Assembly: GCA_963618055.1 (NCBI GenBank)
Contig: CAVERI010000038.1
Location: 1-25,282, forward strand
From: SFHK01 sp963618055
GTDB lineage: Bacteria > Bacillota > Clostridia > Christensenellales > Aristaeellaceae
Length of the DNA stretch: 25,282 nt
Reading direction: 5' to 3'
The translations under genes and the position numbers were made by a program. The notes beneath the pieces are model-generated. The model searched no databases. It had not been told where the DNA came from and saw only the letters and a program-made list of their open reading frames with translations. Of this stretch, positions 8,537 to 15,681 are shown piece by piece; the first letter of the stretch is position 1, and every line of letters begins with the position of its first letter.

Positions 8537-8893
8537 ATGTCTCAGCTGATCGTTATCCTGCTTCTCATCTACGTCGTCGTGCGCGCGGTGAAGGGAAAGA
8601 ACGGGCAGGGCGCAAGGACGCCGCGGAAGCCCGTTCACGCCGGGCAGGCGGAAGGCGGGTCTGGAAAGGCTGCCGCGGAGACACCGCAAAAGCCCGACCG
8701 CGCCGCCGCGCCGGAGGGATACACGGAGTACCCGCGACACAAAGCACCGTCGCCGGAGCCGATCGCGTGCGGAAACGTGCAGGAGCATTCGCACGCGCAC
8801 ACGGCCAAAGCCGCCGTCACCGCGGAAGACCTGCGCCGCGCGGTTATTACCAGCGAGATTCTTGCAAAGCCCGTGTCGCTGCGGGACGAATAA
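8537..8893 (+). CDS. Small single-pass membrane protein of unknown function, downstream of floA
   Basis: I do not recognise this 118-residue protein. It has a hydrophobic N-terminal segment (residues 4-17, LIVILLLIYVVV), then a basic, Gly/Pro/Ala-rich, probably disordered middle, then a more ordered C-terminal stretch (about 90-118, TAEDLRRAVITSEILAKPV). It has a good ribosome site (AGGGGAGA) and starts 15 bases after floA, so it is probably co-transcribed. Its place is that of the small gene yqfB after floA in Bacillus, but I see no sequence match. The C-terminal helix could be a docking segment; that is inference. Confidence 0.75.
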   Translation: MSQLIVILLLIYVVVRAVKGKNGQGARTPRKPVHAGQAEGGSGKAAAETPQKPDRAAAPEGYTEYPRHKAPSPEPIACGNVQEHSHAHTAKAAVTAEDLRRAVITSEILAKPVSLRDE

Positions 8894-8904
8894 AACACCG
8901 ACTG

Positions 8905-8934
8905 CGCCGCGCTCCGTTTTCTCGGGGCGCGGCG
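8905..8934 (+). terminator. Strong hairpin between the floA group and the LytTR gene
   Basis: Twelve base pairs (CGCCGCGCTCCG with CGGGGCGCGGCG, one G-U pair) enclose the loop TTTTCT. It follows the small gene's stop by 11 bases and ends 25 bases before the next ATG. No T-tract follows, so it may be an mRNA stabiliser or partial terminator rather than a full intrinsic terminator. Confidence 0.5.
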
Positions 8935-8959
8935 ACAGACATTCATGGGAGGTGCTTTC

Positions 8960-9709
8960 ATGGACGATATCCGCATCCTGATTGCGGACGACGACGACGG
9001 CATGCGCCTGATCATGCGCCGCTTTGTGGAAAAGGCGGGCGGCTTTCAGATTGTGGGCGAGGCGAAGGACGGCCGCGAGCTGATTCGCCTGAACGAGCAA
9101 ACCCATCCGCAGGTGATTCTGCTGGACGTGGAAATGCCGGTCATGACGGGCGTGGAGTGCGCGCGCATCATTCAGGACATCAATCCCAAGACGATTCTCG
9201 TTTTCGCCACGGCGCACGAAAAATACATGGGCGACGCCTTTGAGGTATACGCGTTCGATTATCTTCTGAAGCCGTTCCGCGAGCAGCGCGTGATGAAAAC
9301 GCTGGCGCTGATTCGCGGCCGGCTGGCGGAGGAAGTCGGGGAACGCGCCGTGAAGCCGGAAACGCCCCGGAACGCCGCGCCGCGCAAGCTGATGCTGCGC
9401 CACAAGGAAGGCGTCAGCTTTGTGGATATGGAGGACATTCTGCTGATTCAGCGCGAGGAGCGCTCGACAGTTCTGTATCTGGCGGGCGGCGAGCGGCTTG
9501 TGACGAGCGATTCCCTGTCCGAGCTGGATGAGCGCCTGCCGGACGACCTGTTCTTCCGCACGCACAAATCCTATGTGGTCGGGCTTCGGCATATCGACTC
9601 GATCACGCCCTATGGCCGCTGGACATATGTGGTCAAGCTGCGCGGCACGGCGCACGACGCGCTGGTGACCGCAGAGCGGCTGGAGATTTTGCAAAAGATG
9701 TTCGCATAG
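8960..9709 (+). CDS. LytTR-family response regulator
   Basis: The 249-residue protein has a receiver domain (1-120) with acidic residues at 10-13, phosphoacceptor Asp56 in ILLDVEMP, Thr84 and Lys104 (LLKPF), followed by a LytTR DNA-binding domain (about 142-249) containing FFRTHKSYVVGLRHI. Such regulators (LytR, AgrA, VirR types) bind imperfect direct repeats near promoters of cell-envelope or peptide-signalling genes. No histidine kinase gene is nearby, so it is an orphan here. ATG 8960 is chosen because GGGAGGT lies six bases upstream; the in-frame ATG at 8945 has no such site. Its neighbours are the floA group before and tldDE after. Confidence 0.95.
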   Translation: MDDIRILIADDDDGMRLIMRRFVEKAGGFQIVGEAKDGRELIRLNEQTHPQVILLDVEMPVMTGVECARIIQDINPKTILVFATAHEKYMGDAFEVYAFDYLLKPFREQRVMKTLALIRGRLAEEVGERAVKPETPRNAAPRKLMLRHKEGVSFVDMEDILLIQREERSTVLYLAGGERLVTSDSLSELDERLPDDLFFRTHKSYVVGLRHIDSITPYGRWTYVVKLRGTAHDALVTAERLEILQKMFA

Positions 9710-9712
9710 CGC

Positions 9713-9741
9713 TTGAAACAAAGCGATGGAAGTGGTATGAT
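9713..9741 (+). promoter_or_regulatory. Predicted sigma-A promoter for tldDE
   Basis: TTGAAA (9713-9718) and TATGAT (9736-9741) are 17 bases apart, close to consensus. It begins three bases after the LytTR stop codon and lies 54 bases before the tldD start, so tldDE is probably an independent transcription unit. Confidence 0.75.
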
Positions 9742-9795
9742 GCAGCAAGAAGTGAAAACGCTTCCATATTTTTCCGAAAAAGGAGTGGAGGGTCA

Positions 9796-11181
9796 ATGCT
9801 GAAAAAGGGAGCGGCGGAGCGCGCGCTGGGCAGAGCGGTTTCTACCGGCGGCGATTTCGCCGAAATTTTCTATGAGGATACGCGCAGCTCGCGAATCGGC
9901 CAAACGGACGACCGTATCGACACGGCGACGACGGGGCGCATTCATGGCGCGGGACTGCGGGTTTATAAGGGAACAAACAGCGTATACGTGCACACCAACG
10001 ATACCTCGGACGCGGGTCTGATAGCGCTGGCGGCGCGCGCGGCGGACGCGGTAGGCAGCGTTCGCGGGGAGGACAGGCAGATTCATCTGTCCGGCTCCAT
10101 CGTGAAGAACATTCATGAAATCCGCGAGCTTCCCATGGATGTTTCCGGCGAACGCCGCCGCGCGCTTGTGCGCGAGGCGTGCCGCACGGCGCGCGCGGAG
10201 AGCGCGGAAGTCGCGCATGTGACCGGCGCGATGTGGGACTGGGAGCAGGCTGTGACCATTGCCAACACCGAGGGCCTGTTTGTCTCCGATCAGCGCGTGT
10301 ATACGCGCGCGTCCATCACGGCGGTTGCCAGCGGCAGCGGCGAAAACCAGACCGGCTCCGAGAGCCCGGGCGCAATGATGGGCTTTGAGCTGTTTTCAAC
10401 AACGGTGGACATGAACGCATGCGCCCGCGAGGCCGCGCGCCGCGCGGTGACGATGCTGCATGCCGACAAGTGCCCGGCGGGCGTGATGCCCGTGGTTATC
10501 GACGGCGGCTTCGGCGGCGTGATCTTCCATGAGGCCTGCGGCCATTCGCTGGAGGCAACCAGCGTGGCCTACGGCAATTCCGAGTTCTGCGGAAAGCTGG
10601 GGCAGCAAATCGCGTCTAAGATTGTCACTGCCATTGACGACGGCACGATTGCCAATGGCTGGGGCAGCGAGAACATTGACGACGAGGGCAACCCGACGAC
10701 GAAGCTGGTGCTGATTGAAAACGGCATTCTGAAGAACTACATGATCGACCGCCTGAATGCGCGCAAGATGGGTATGCCGGTGACCGGCTCCGCGCGCCGC
10801 CAGAATTATTCGTTCGCGCCGACCTCGCGCATGCGCAATACCTATATCGCCGCCGGAACGGACGACGAGGCGGAGATTCTCGCGTCCTGCCCGGACGGCC
10901 TGTACGCGAAGGTGATGGGCGGCGGCAGCGTGAATCCGCTGACGGGCGAATTTAACTTCGCCGTGAGCGAGGGCTACCTGATTCGCAACGGCCAGATCGA
11001 TCGACCCGTGCGCGGCGCGACGCTGATTGGCAAGGGCGGAAACACGATTTCCCGCATCGACCGCGTCGGCAGAAAGCTGTGGCTGGCGCAGGGAATGTGC
11101 GGAAGCGCCAGCGGCAGCGTGCCCACGAGCGTCGGCCAGCCGATGATCCGCGTGACCGACATGACGGTGGGAGGCAGATAA
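9796..11181 (+). CDS. tldD: Metalloprotease TldD
   Basis: A 461-residue TldD with the zinc motif HEACGH (His245, Glu246, His250) followed by SLEATSVAYGNSEF. TldD and TldE form a heterodimeric protease with the active site inside a central cavity; it trims unfolded peptides. In E. coli it matures microcin B17 and degrades the antitoxin CcdA. The C-terminal part (GSARRQNYSFAPTSRMRNTYI...) is characteristic. The ribosome site GGAGGG precedes the ATG. tldE begins one base after the stop, so the pair is made together. No peptide precursor gene is visible in the window. Confidence 0.97.
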   Translation: MLKKGAAERALGRAVSTGGDFAEIFYEDTRSSRIGQTDDRIDTATTGRIHGAGLRVYKGTNSVYVHTNDTSDAGLIALAARAADAVGSVRGEDRQIHLSGSIVKNIHEIRELPMDVSGERRRALVREACRTARAESAEVAHVTGAMWDWEQAVTIANTEGLFVSDQRVYTRASITAVASGSGENQTGSESPGAMMGFELFSTTVDMNACAREAARRAVTMLHADKCPAGVMPVVIDGGFGGVIFHEACGHSLEATSVAYGNSEFCGKLGQQIASKIVTAIDDGTIANGWGSENIDDEGNPTTKLVLIENGILKNYMIDRLNARKMGMPVTGSARRQNYSFAPTSRMRNTYIAAGTDDEAEILASCPDGLYAKVMGGGSVNPLTGEFNFAVSEGYLIRNGQIDRPVRGATLIGKGGNTISRIDRVGRKLWLAQGMCGSASGSVPTSVGQPMIRVTDMTVGGR

Positions 11182-11182
11182 A

Positions 11183-12535
11183 ATGAACAGACAGGAGTTT
11201 TTGAATAAACTGTTCGCGGCCGCGGCCGCGGCGGGCATTGCGGAGTCGGAGGCGTATATCGCCGGCGGCGAGACCACCTCGGTTGAGGTTCTGGATGGCC
11301 AGATCAAGGAATATTCCGCCGCGAAGAGCGAGGGGCTGTGCTTCCGCGGCGTATACGAGGGCCGCATGGGCTACGCGTCCACCGAGGAAATGGATGAGGA
11401 CGCGATCGAAATGCTGGTGAACGGCGTTCGGGAAAACGCGGCGCTTCTGGAAACTGACGACAACGAAACGATCTTCGAGGGTTCGAAGGAATACGCGCCG
11501 CTGAACCAGTACTGCGAGGAGACGGCGAACATGCCGGCCTCCGAAATGATCGAGCGCGCGAAAAAGATGGAGGAACGCGCAAAGGCAGCGGATCCTCACG
11601 TGCAGCGCATGGACGGCGTCAGCTTTGATACGCTCGTTCGCGAAAAGCGCATTGTAAATTCGCGCGGGCTGGATATTTCCTATCGTTCGGCGCTGGCCGC
11701 CGCCTCGGTGGTGCCGATTGTGGCGGACAACGGACGCGTGAATTTCGATTATGAGATGAAGTGCGCGTTCCGCAAGGAAGAAATTCCCGACGATGAGCTG
11801 GCCGACCGCGCGGTCGCCAAGGCCGTCGCCGGACTGAACGCCGAAACCGTGCCCTCGGGCAGCTATCGCGTGGTTCTGCGAAACGACGCGGCGGTGACGC
11901 TGCTGAGCACCTTCGCGGGCGTGTTCTCCGCGGAAAACGCGCGCAAGGGGTTGTCCCTTCTGAAGGATCGGGAGGGTGAACGCGTGGCGGCCGAGTGCGT
12001 GACGATCATCGACGATCCGCTTTTGAAGGATGGCTTCGCGTCCGTTCCCTTTGACGCGGAGGGCGTGCCTACGTTCACCAAGACCGTGGTGGAGAAGGGC
12101 GTTCTCAAGACGCTTCTGCACAACCGCACCACGGCGAAAGCCATGGGCAAGGAGACCACCGGCAACGCGGCCAAGGCGGGCTACACCGCGCCCGTGCGTG
12201 TCGCGCCGACGAACCTTTTCATTGCGCCGTCGCAGCTGTCGCTTGACGGGTTGCTGGAGGAGGTTGGAAACGGCCTGCTGATTACCTCCATGATGGGCAT
12301 GCACTCCGGCGCGAACCAGATCAGCGGCGATTTCTCGCTGGGCGCGAAGGGCTTCCTGATTGAAAACGGCAAGATTGGCCGTCCGGTGGAGCAGATCACC
12401 ATCGCATCCAACTTCTTTGACATTCTCAAGAGCATCCGCCACACCGCGTCTGACCTGCGCTTTGGCTATCCCGGTTCGACGACGATCGGCAGCCCCGCTC
12501 TCGACGTGGGCATGATCTCGGTAGCCGGTAAATAA
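11183..12535 (+). CDS. tldE: TldE/PmbA family protein, partner of TldD
   Basis: This 450-residue protein is the TldE (PmbA) homologue. It shares the fold of TldD but lacks any HExxxH motif, as expected of the non-catalytic subunit. Recognisable segments are SGSYRVVLRNDAA, TGNAAKAGYTAPVRVAPTNLFI and GMHSGANQISGDFSLGAKGFLIENGK. It completes the TldD/TldE protease. The start follows the tldD stop directly, with GGGAGGC inside the tldD end as ribosome site. A terminator hairpin follows. Confidence 0.96.
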   Translation: MNRQEFLNKLFAAAAAAGIAESEAYIAGGETTSVEVLDGQIKEYSAAKSEGLCFRGVYEGRMGYASTEEMDEDAIEMLVNGVRENAALLETDDNETIFEGSKEYAPLNQYCEETANMPASEMIERAKKMEERAKAADPHVQRMDGVSFDTLVREKRIVNSRGLDISYRSALAAASVVPIVADNGRVNFDYEMKCAFRKEEIPDDELADRAVAKAVAGLNAETVPSGSYRVVLRNDAAVTLLSTFAGVFSAENARKGLSLLKDREGERVAAECVTIIDDPLLKDGFASVPFDAEGVPTFTKTVVEKGVLKTLLHNRTTAKAMGKETTGNAAKAGYTAPVRVAPTNLFIAPSQLSLDGLLEEVGNGLLITSMMGMHSGANQISGDFSLGAKGFLIENGKIGRPVEQITIASNFFDILKSIRHTASDLRFGYPGSTTIGSPALDVGMISVAGK

Positions 12536-12545
12536 CGCAGTCCCC

Positions 12546-12588
12546 GCAAAAACGCGCCGAAACCCCTGCGATTTCGGCGTGTTTTTGC
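12546..12588 (+). terminator. Terminator hairpin after tldE
   Basis: GCAAAAACGCGCCGAAA pairs with TTTCGGCGTGTTTTTGC (one G-U pair) around a nine-base loop, starting 10 bases after the tldE stop. The T-run lies inside the 3' arm, as in A/T-flanked intrinsic terminators, so it may act in both directions. Confidence 0.8.
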
Positions 12589-12660
12589 GCTTCAGGCTTG
12601 GAAATGAAAAGAATCTATGTCGTAAAATTCGCGAGAACGATGTTTTTTCGGGAGGAACGC

Positions 12661-12689
12661 TTGCATTTGGACGATGGATGTGGTATACT
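12661..12689 (+). promoter_or_regulatory. Predicted promoter of the SRP RNA gene
   Basis: TTGCAT (12661-12666), a 17-base spacer and TATACT (12684-12689) with TGG just before the -10 box. Transcription would start near 12696. No coding gene follows, which supports its use for the RNA. Confidence 0.8.
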
Positions 12690-12713
12690 GCTATCTGTCC
12701 ATGGGTGATGACA

Positions 12714-12820
12714 GTTGGGCCCCGTGCGGCGTCATGCCGTGAACCATGTCAGGGCCGAAAGGCAGCAGCATTCAGCGGAATTTGGCGTGCGCCGCGGATC
12801 AGCCTGACTCGAGCCCTTGG
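12714..12820 (+). ncRNA. ffs: Signal recognition particle RNA, small bacterial type
   Basis: This is the RNA of the signal recognition particle, which works with Ffh and FtsY to target proteins to the membrane. The hallmark helix 8 sequence GTCAGGGCCGAAAGGCAGC is present (12749-12767), close to the consensus GUCAGGNCCGGAAGGNAGC. It is followed by ATTCAGCGGAA, the partner side of the internal loops. GCGGCG pairs with CGCCGC, and outer GGGC with GCCC near 12717 and 12813. The tetraloop reads GAAA instead of the usual GGAA. An extra small hairpin (CTGTC/GACAG, 12695-12714) lies before the mature 5' end. Mature ends are estimates. A short open frame over this region is a shadow. Confidence 0.93.
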
Positions 12821-12827
12821 ATTTTTG

Positions 12828-12857
12828 AGAAGCTGATTCGAGCTTCTTATTTTTTAT
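12828..12857 (+). terminator. Intrinsic terminator of the SRP RNA gene
   Basis: AGAAGCT and AGCTTCT form a seven-base stem with a six-base loop, followed by TATTTTTTAT. This is a classic rho-independent terminator right after the RNA. Confidence 0.9.
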
Positions 12858-12864
12858 CGAAAAT

Positions 12865-12880
12865 ACAGACTAAAGTCTGT
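12865..12880. promoter_or_regulatory. 16-bp palindrome in an AT-rich spacer
   Basis: ACAGACT-AA-AGTCTGT is a perfect inverted repeat, followed by TTTTAAAAC, with a further half-site GGTCTGT at 12914-12920. It lies between the SRP RNA terminator and the 3' end of the minus-strand gene at 13013. It could be an operator or a weak bidirectional terminator; neither can be decided from sequence. The rest of 12881-13012 shows no gene. Confidence 0.35.
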
Positions 12881-13012
12881 TTTAAAACAAATGCAGAATG
12901 AAAAACAAACCTTGGTCTGTAATGAATTTCCGCTTGACCGTTCCATTGTGTGAGGCCTTGTGCGATACGCGGGCTCAAAAACGAAGGAGAGGAGGGTATC
13001 GCCCTTAAAGAA

Positions 13013-13459
13013 TCAAAGCATTTCCTCCAGAAGCTGTGCGGCGGATTCCACAAAACGCACGCACGGGCGGGTTTTATAGTATTCCGGCGTGCGCGCCTCC
13101 GGCACGGGGGAGCCCTCGTTTTTCAGCTCCAGACCCGATAGCAGATCGCGGCAGACCATCGAGCTCCATTTCTCTTGGAACGCAAGGCAGAACTGCATCA
13201 CCCTGCCGTAATGCTGGCTCTTGGCCGTCAAATCTTCCGGGTCGCAATAGCCGTGCAGCCAGTTGTACACCAGCACCGCGCCGCTTACCGCGCCGCATAC
13301 CTCGCGCATCCGGCCGATGCCGCCGCCGAAGCCCGACGCCAGACGCGCCGCCTGATCGACGGTCATGCCCATTTCATCCGCAAACGCGCACGCCACCGAC
13401 TGCGCGCAGTTGTAGCCCGCGAGGAAATTGTCTCGCGCCTTTTCCGCGTGTGTTGCCAT
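13013..13459 (-). CDS. C_GCAxxG_C_C family protein
   Basis: This 148-residue protein belongs to the C_GCAxxG_C_C family, named for its spaced cysteines. Seen here: YNCAQSV near residue 18, FGGGIGRMREVCGAVSG near 44-60, and later cysteines at CDPED, FCLAFQ, VCRDLL and RPCV. The family is common in anaerobes and thought to be redox-related, but its biochemical role is unknown to me. AAGGAG precedes the ATG. It lies downstream of the trmD operon on the same strand, separated by a strong terminator, so it probably has its own promoter in 13460-13512. I see no clear promoter there, only a short palindrome, GGCAT-CT-ATGCC (13484-13495). Confidence 0.88.
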   Translation of the reverse strand: MATHAEKARDNFLAGYNCAQSVACAFADEMGMTVDQAARLASGFGGGIGRMREVCGAVSGAVLVYNWLHGYCDPEDLTAKSQHYGRVMQFCLAFQEKWSSMVCRDLLSGLELKNEGSPVPEARTPEYYKTRPCVRFVESAAQLLEEML

Positions 13460-13512
13460 GTTTCTTGACTCCTTATCCGGTTTGGCATCTATGCCTACAT
13501 TTCACATGAAAG

Positions 13513-13557
13513 AACCCGTGCCGGACAGGGAAGAAGCGTCCCTGCCCGGCGCGGGTT
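13513..13557 (-). terminator. Terminator of the trmD operon
   Basis: Two 19-base arms (13513-13531 and 13539-13557) pair almost fully, with two G-U pairs, around a seven-base loop. On the minus strand the stem is followed by CTTT. It begins 14 bases after the stop of the fused trmD gene. Confidence 0.85.
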
Positions 13558-13571
13558 TGCGTATGGGAACG

Positions 13572-15164
13572 TTATTCCGCGCTGGGAACCTTTACCCACT
13601 CGCCGGGATGGCGCTGGGCGGCCGCGGCGGCTTCGATCAGGCCCATGACGGCGAGCGTTTCCTCGCGCGGGGCGACGGGTGCGCCGCCGGCGAAGAAGCG
13701 GAGCATTTCGCCGATGAAATTCGGGAAATAGTCCACGGGGGTCAGCGTTTCGCCGTGCTCGTCCGCCCATGCCACATGGCACTGGAAGTCGAGCGACGGC
13801 ATCTGCGTCATGGAGGCGTAGCGTCCCTTGCCGTAATCGATGATCAGCTGCCGTCCGGCATTGCCGCCGGCCAGCATCACACGCTTCGCCTTGGAGCCCA
13901 TTGTGCAAACGATCATTTCCAGCTGATGGACGGCGTAGTTGTCCAGACGGCCGGGGCCAGTGACGGCGAAATACTGGATGCCTTCGTCGCCCCTTACGCT
14001 GTCCAGACAGCGGCTGCACCGCAGCGCGCTGGTGGAGCACAGGCGGGTGCCGTTGGCTTCGGCCAGCTCAAACATGCGCACGGCGGCGGCAAGGTCGGGC
14101 GCGAAGGTCTTGTCCATGTAGACGGGCTTGCCGCTCATCAGCGCTTCGCGGCCCAGACGCTCGTGCTCCTCGGCGTTGTCCGGGGACAGGACGATGATTA
14201 CGTCCGACTTTTCGCACACCGCCTCGCGGGATTCAAGCAGCTCAACGCCAAACTTGGCGCACCACTCCTTGCCGCTCAGGCCGCCCTCGCGCGCGTGATC
14301 CTCCCATGCGTAGGCTACCTTAAAGGGAATGCCGAGGAGCTCGGACTGCTCCTGAATCCACTTAGGATAGTTGTTCGCGTGCCACTCGTCCAGATAGAAA
14401 TCGATAAAGCCAATCTTGATCATGTGTTTTTCCTTCCTTTCTTCGCGCAGCTTGCGCAGCTGCGCGTGGTCAGACTTGTTAAATCGGAGTGCCTTCAGCA
14501 TCTCCGGGCGGCGCTCGAAGGTCACGCGCAGAGCTTCATCTCTGCGCCAGCGATCAATGTGCGCCTGATTGCCGTTCAGAAGCACCGGCGGAACCGTCAG
14601 CCCGCGATACTCGCGCGGACGCGTGTACTGTGGATACTCAAGCAGGCCGCTGGAAAAGCTCTCGTCCACGCTGGATTCCTCGCAGCCGAGCACGCCCGGC
14701 ACGAGGCGGGATACCGCGTCCACTAAAATCAGCGCGCCCAGCTCGCCGCCGGTAAGCACGTAGTCGCCCACGGAGATTTCCTCGTCGATCACCAGATCGA
14801 TCGCGCGCTGGTCGACCCCCTCGTAATGCCCGCACAGGAGGATCAACTCCTCCTCCTTCGCGAGCCGCTCTACCGTCGGCTGGGTCAGCGTTCTTCCGCG
14901 GGGGGAAAGATAGACGCGCCGGCCGTGAAAGTCGTCGCCCATGGCGGCCTCCACCGCGTCCACAATCGGCTGAGCGAGCATTACCATGCCCGCACCGCCG
15001 CCGTAGGGCGCGTCGTCGGTGTTTTTGTGCTTATTCTGCGAGTAGGGGCGAATGTCGATGACCTCGGCCTCAATCGCGCCGGAGGCAATGGCGCGCCCCA
15101 GGATGCTCTCGCCGAGCACCGCGCGAATCATGTCCGGGAAGATGGTCAGTATCTTAAATTTCAT
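13572..15164 (-). CDS. trmD: TrmD (tRNA m1G37 methyltransferase) in frame with a Gfo/Idh/MocA-type oxidoreductase
   Basis: One 530-residue frame holds two proteins. Residues 1-247 are a full TrmD, which methylates G37 of tRNAs to prevent frameshifting: YGGGAGM (54-60), LLCGHYEGVDQR (109-120), SVGDYVLTGGE (131-141), Arg153 and catalytic Asp167 in SSVDESF. Residues 248-530 (MIKIGFIDFYLDEWH...) resemble a Gfo/Idh/MocA NAD(P)-dependent oxidoreductase with the DKTFAPD motif (family EKP position), but with a short C-terminal domain. The join is LREERKEKHM. An ATG at residue 248 has its own AAGGAAGG site, so the second part can be made alone. A one-base shift before it would give TrmD a TGA overlapping that ATG, so a fusion, a recent mutation or a sequence error are all possible. 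The start overlaps rimM by 11 bases. Confidence 0.88.
   Translation of the reverse strand: MKFKILTIFPDMIRAVLGESILGRAIASGAIEAEVIDIRPYSQNKHKNTDDAPYGGGAGMVMLAQPIVDAVEAAMGDDFHGRRVYLSPRGRTLTQPTVERLAKEEELILLCGHYEGVDQRAIDLVIDEEISVGDYVLTGGELGALILVDAVSRLVPGVLGCEESSVDESFSSGLLEYPQYTRPREYRGLTVPPVLLNGNQAHIDRWRRDEALRVTFERRPEMLKALRFNKSDHAQLRKLREERKEKHMIKIGFIDFYLDEWHANNYPKWIQEQSELLGIPFKVAYAWEDHAREGGLSGKEWCAKFGVELLESREAVCEKSDVIIVLSPDNAEEHERLGREALMSGKPVYMDKTFAPDLAAAVRMFELAEANGTRLCSTSALRCSRCLDSVRGDEGIQYFAVTGPGRLDNYAVHQLEMIVCTMGSKAKRVMLAGGNAGRQLIIDYGKGRYASMTQMPSLDFQCHVAWADEHGETLTPVDYFPNFIGEMLRFFAGGAPVAPREETLAVMGLIEAAAAAQRHPGEWVKVPSAE
14421..14439 (-). promoter_or_regulatory. Internal ribosome site and start for the oxidoreductase half
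   Basis: On the minus strand AAGGAAGG (14439-14432) lies eight bases before an ATG (14423-14421) that begins MIKIGF. From here to 13572 is 283 residues, a self-contained protein. The site sits exactly where TrmD proteins normally end. Confidence 0.75.
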
Positions 15165-15681
15165 CGGTTACCGCCACTTCGCGCAGCCGCTTCGCGCTCA
15201 TCAGCACCTGCCCGCCTGCCAGATCGACCTTGAGAATCGCCGTCTTCAGCGCGGGAACCAGCGTCTCACGCCGCTTTTCGTCGCGAAAAACGTACACGTC
15301 GTTTCCACCGGGCTGCATGACGTCGACCAGCTTTCCGTATCGGCCGCCCTCGTCGTCCACGCCGTCCAGCCCGATCAGATCTACGATGAAATTCGCGTCG
15401 TCGTCCAGCACCACGGCATGCGCGCGGTCGATGTACAGAAGCTGCCCGCGCAGCTTTTCAGCCTGATCGCGGTCGTCGATTCCGTCAAATTTCAGATAGA
15501 CGGCGTCGCCGTCGAGGCGCACCGGCTTCACGCCGATGGATTCAAAGGCGTCGCCCTTTTTCAAAAGCACGGCTTCAAGGTCTTCAAAGCGGGTCTCGTC
15601 GCAGGTGATCGGGCGAACCTTCACCTCGCCGCGAACGCCCTGAGGCTTCAGAACCTCGCCGATGACCAGATATTCGTTCAT
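15154..15681 (-). CDS. rimM: Ribosome maturation factor RimM
   Basis: This 175-residue protein is RimM, which helps mature the 30S subunit by binding ribosomal protein S19 near the 16S 3' domain. The N-terminal barrel opens with LVIGEVLKPQGVRGEVKV, and the C-terminal PRC-barrel has GNDVYVFRDEKRRETLVPALKTAI and ends with VDLAGGQVLM. The gene overlaps the upstream hydrolase by four bases (ATGA) and trmD by 11 bases, indicating coupled translation. Its ribosome site GAGGACGGAG lies within the last codons of the upstream gene. The usual neighbours rpsP, the KH-protein gene and rplS are absent. Confidence 0.96.
   Translation of the reverse strand: MNEYLVIGEVLKPQGVRGEVKVRPITCDETRFEDLEAVLLKKGDAFESIGVKPVRLDGDAVYLKFDGIDDRDQAEKLRGQLLYIDRAHAVVLDDDANFIVDLIGLDGVDDEGGRYGKLVDVMQPGGNDVYVFRDEKRRETLVPALKTAILKVDLAGGQVLMSAKRLREVAVTDEI

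Noticed and set aside
7730..9796. A 688-codon minus-strand frame opposite floA and the LytTR gene
   Set aside because: Same cause as the other long antisense frame: it mirrors real plus-strand genes and shows no recognisable protein features.
9796..12535. The TldD/TldE pair as part of a peptide-antibiotic cluster
   Set aside because: No precursor peptide, cyclase or exporter gene is seen nearby. The pair has its own promoter and terminator and is widespread as a housekeeping protease.
12579..12836. An 85-codon open frame over the SRP RNA
   Set aside because: The RNA motif, promoter and terminator explain the region, and the frame has no ribosome site.
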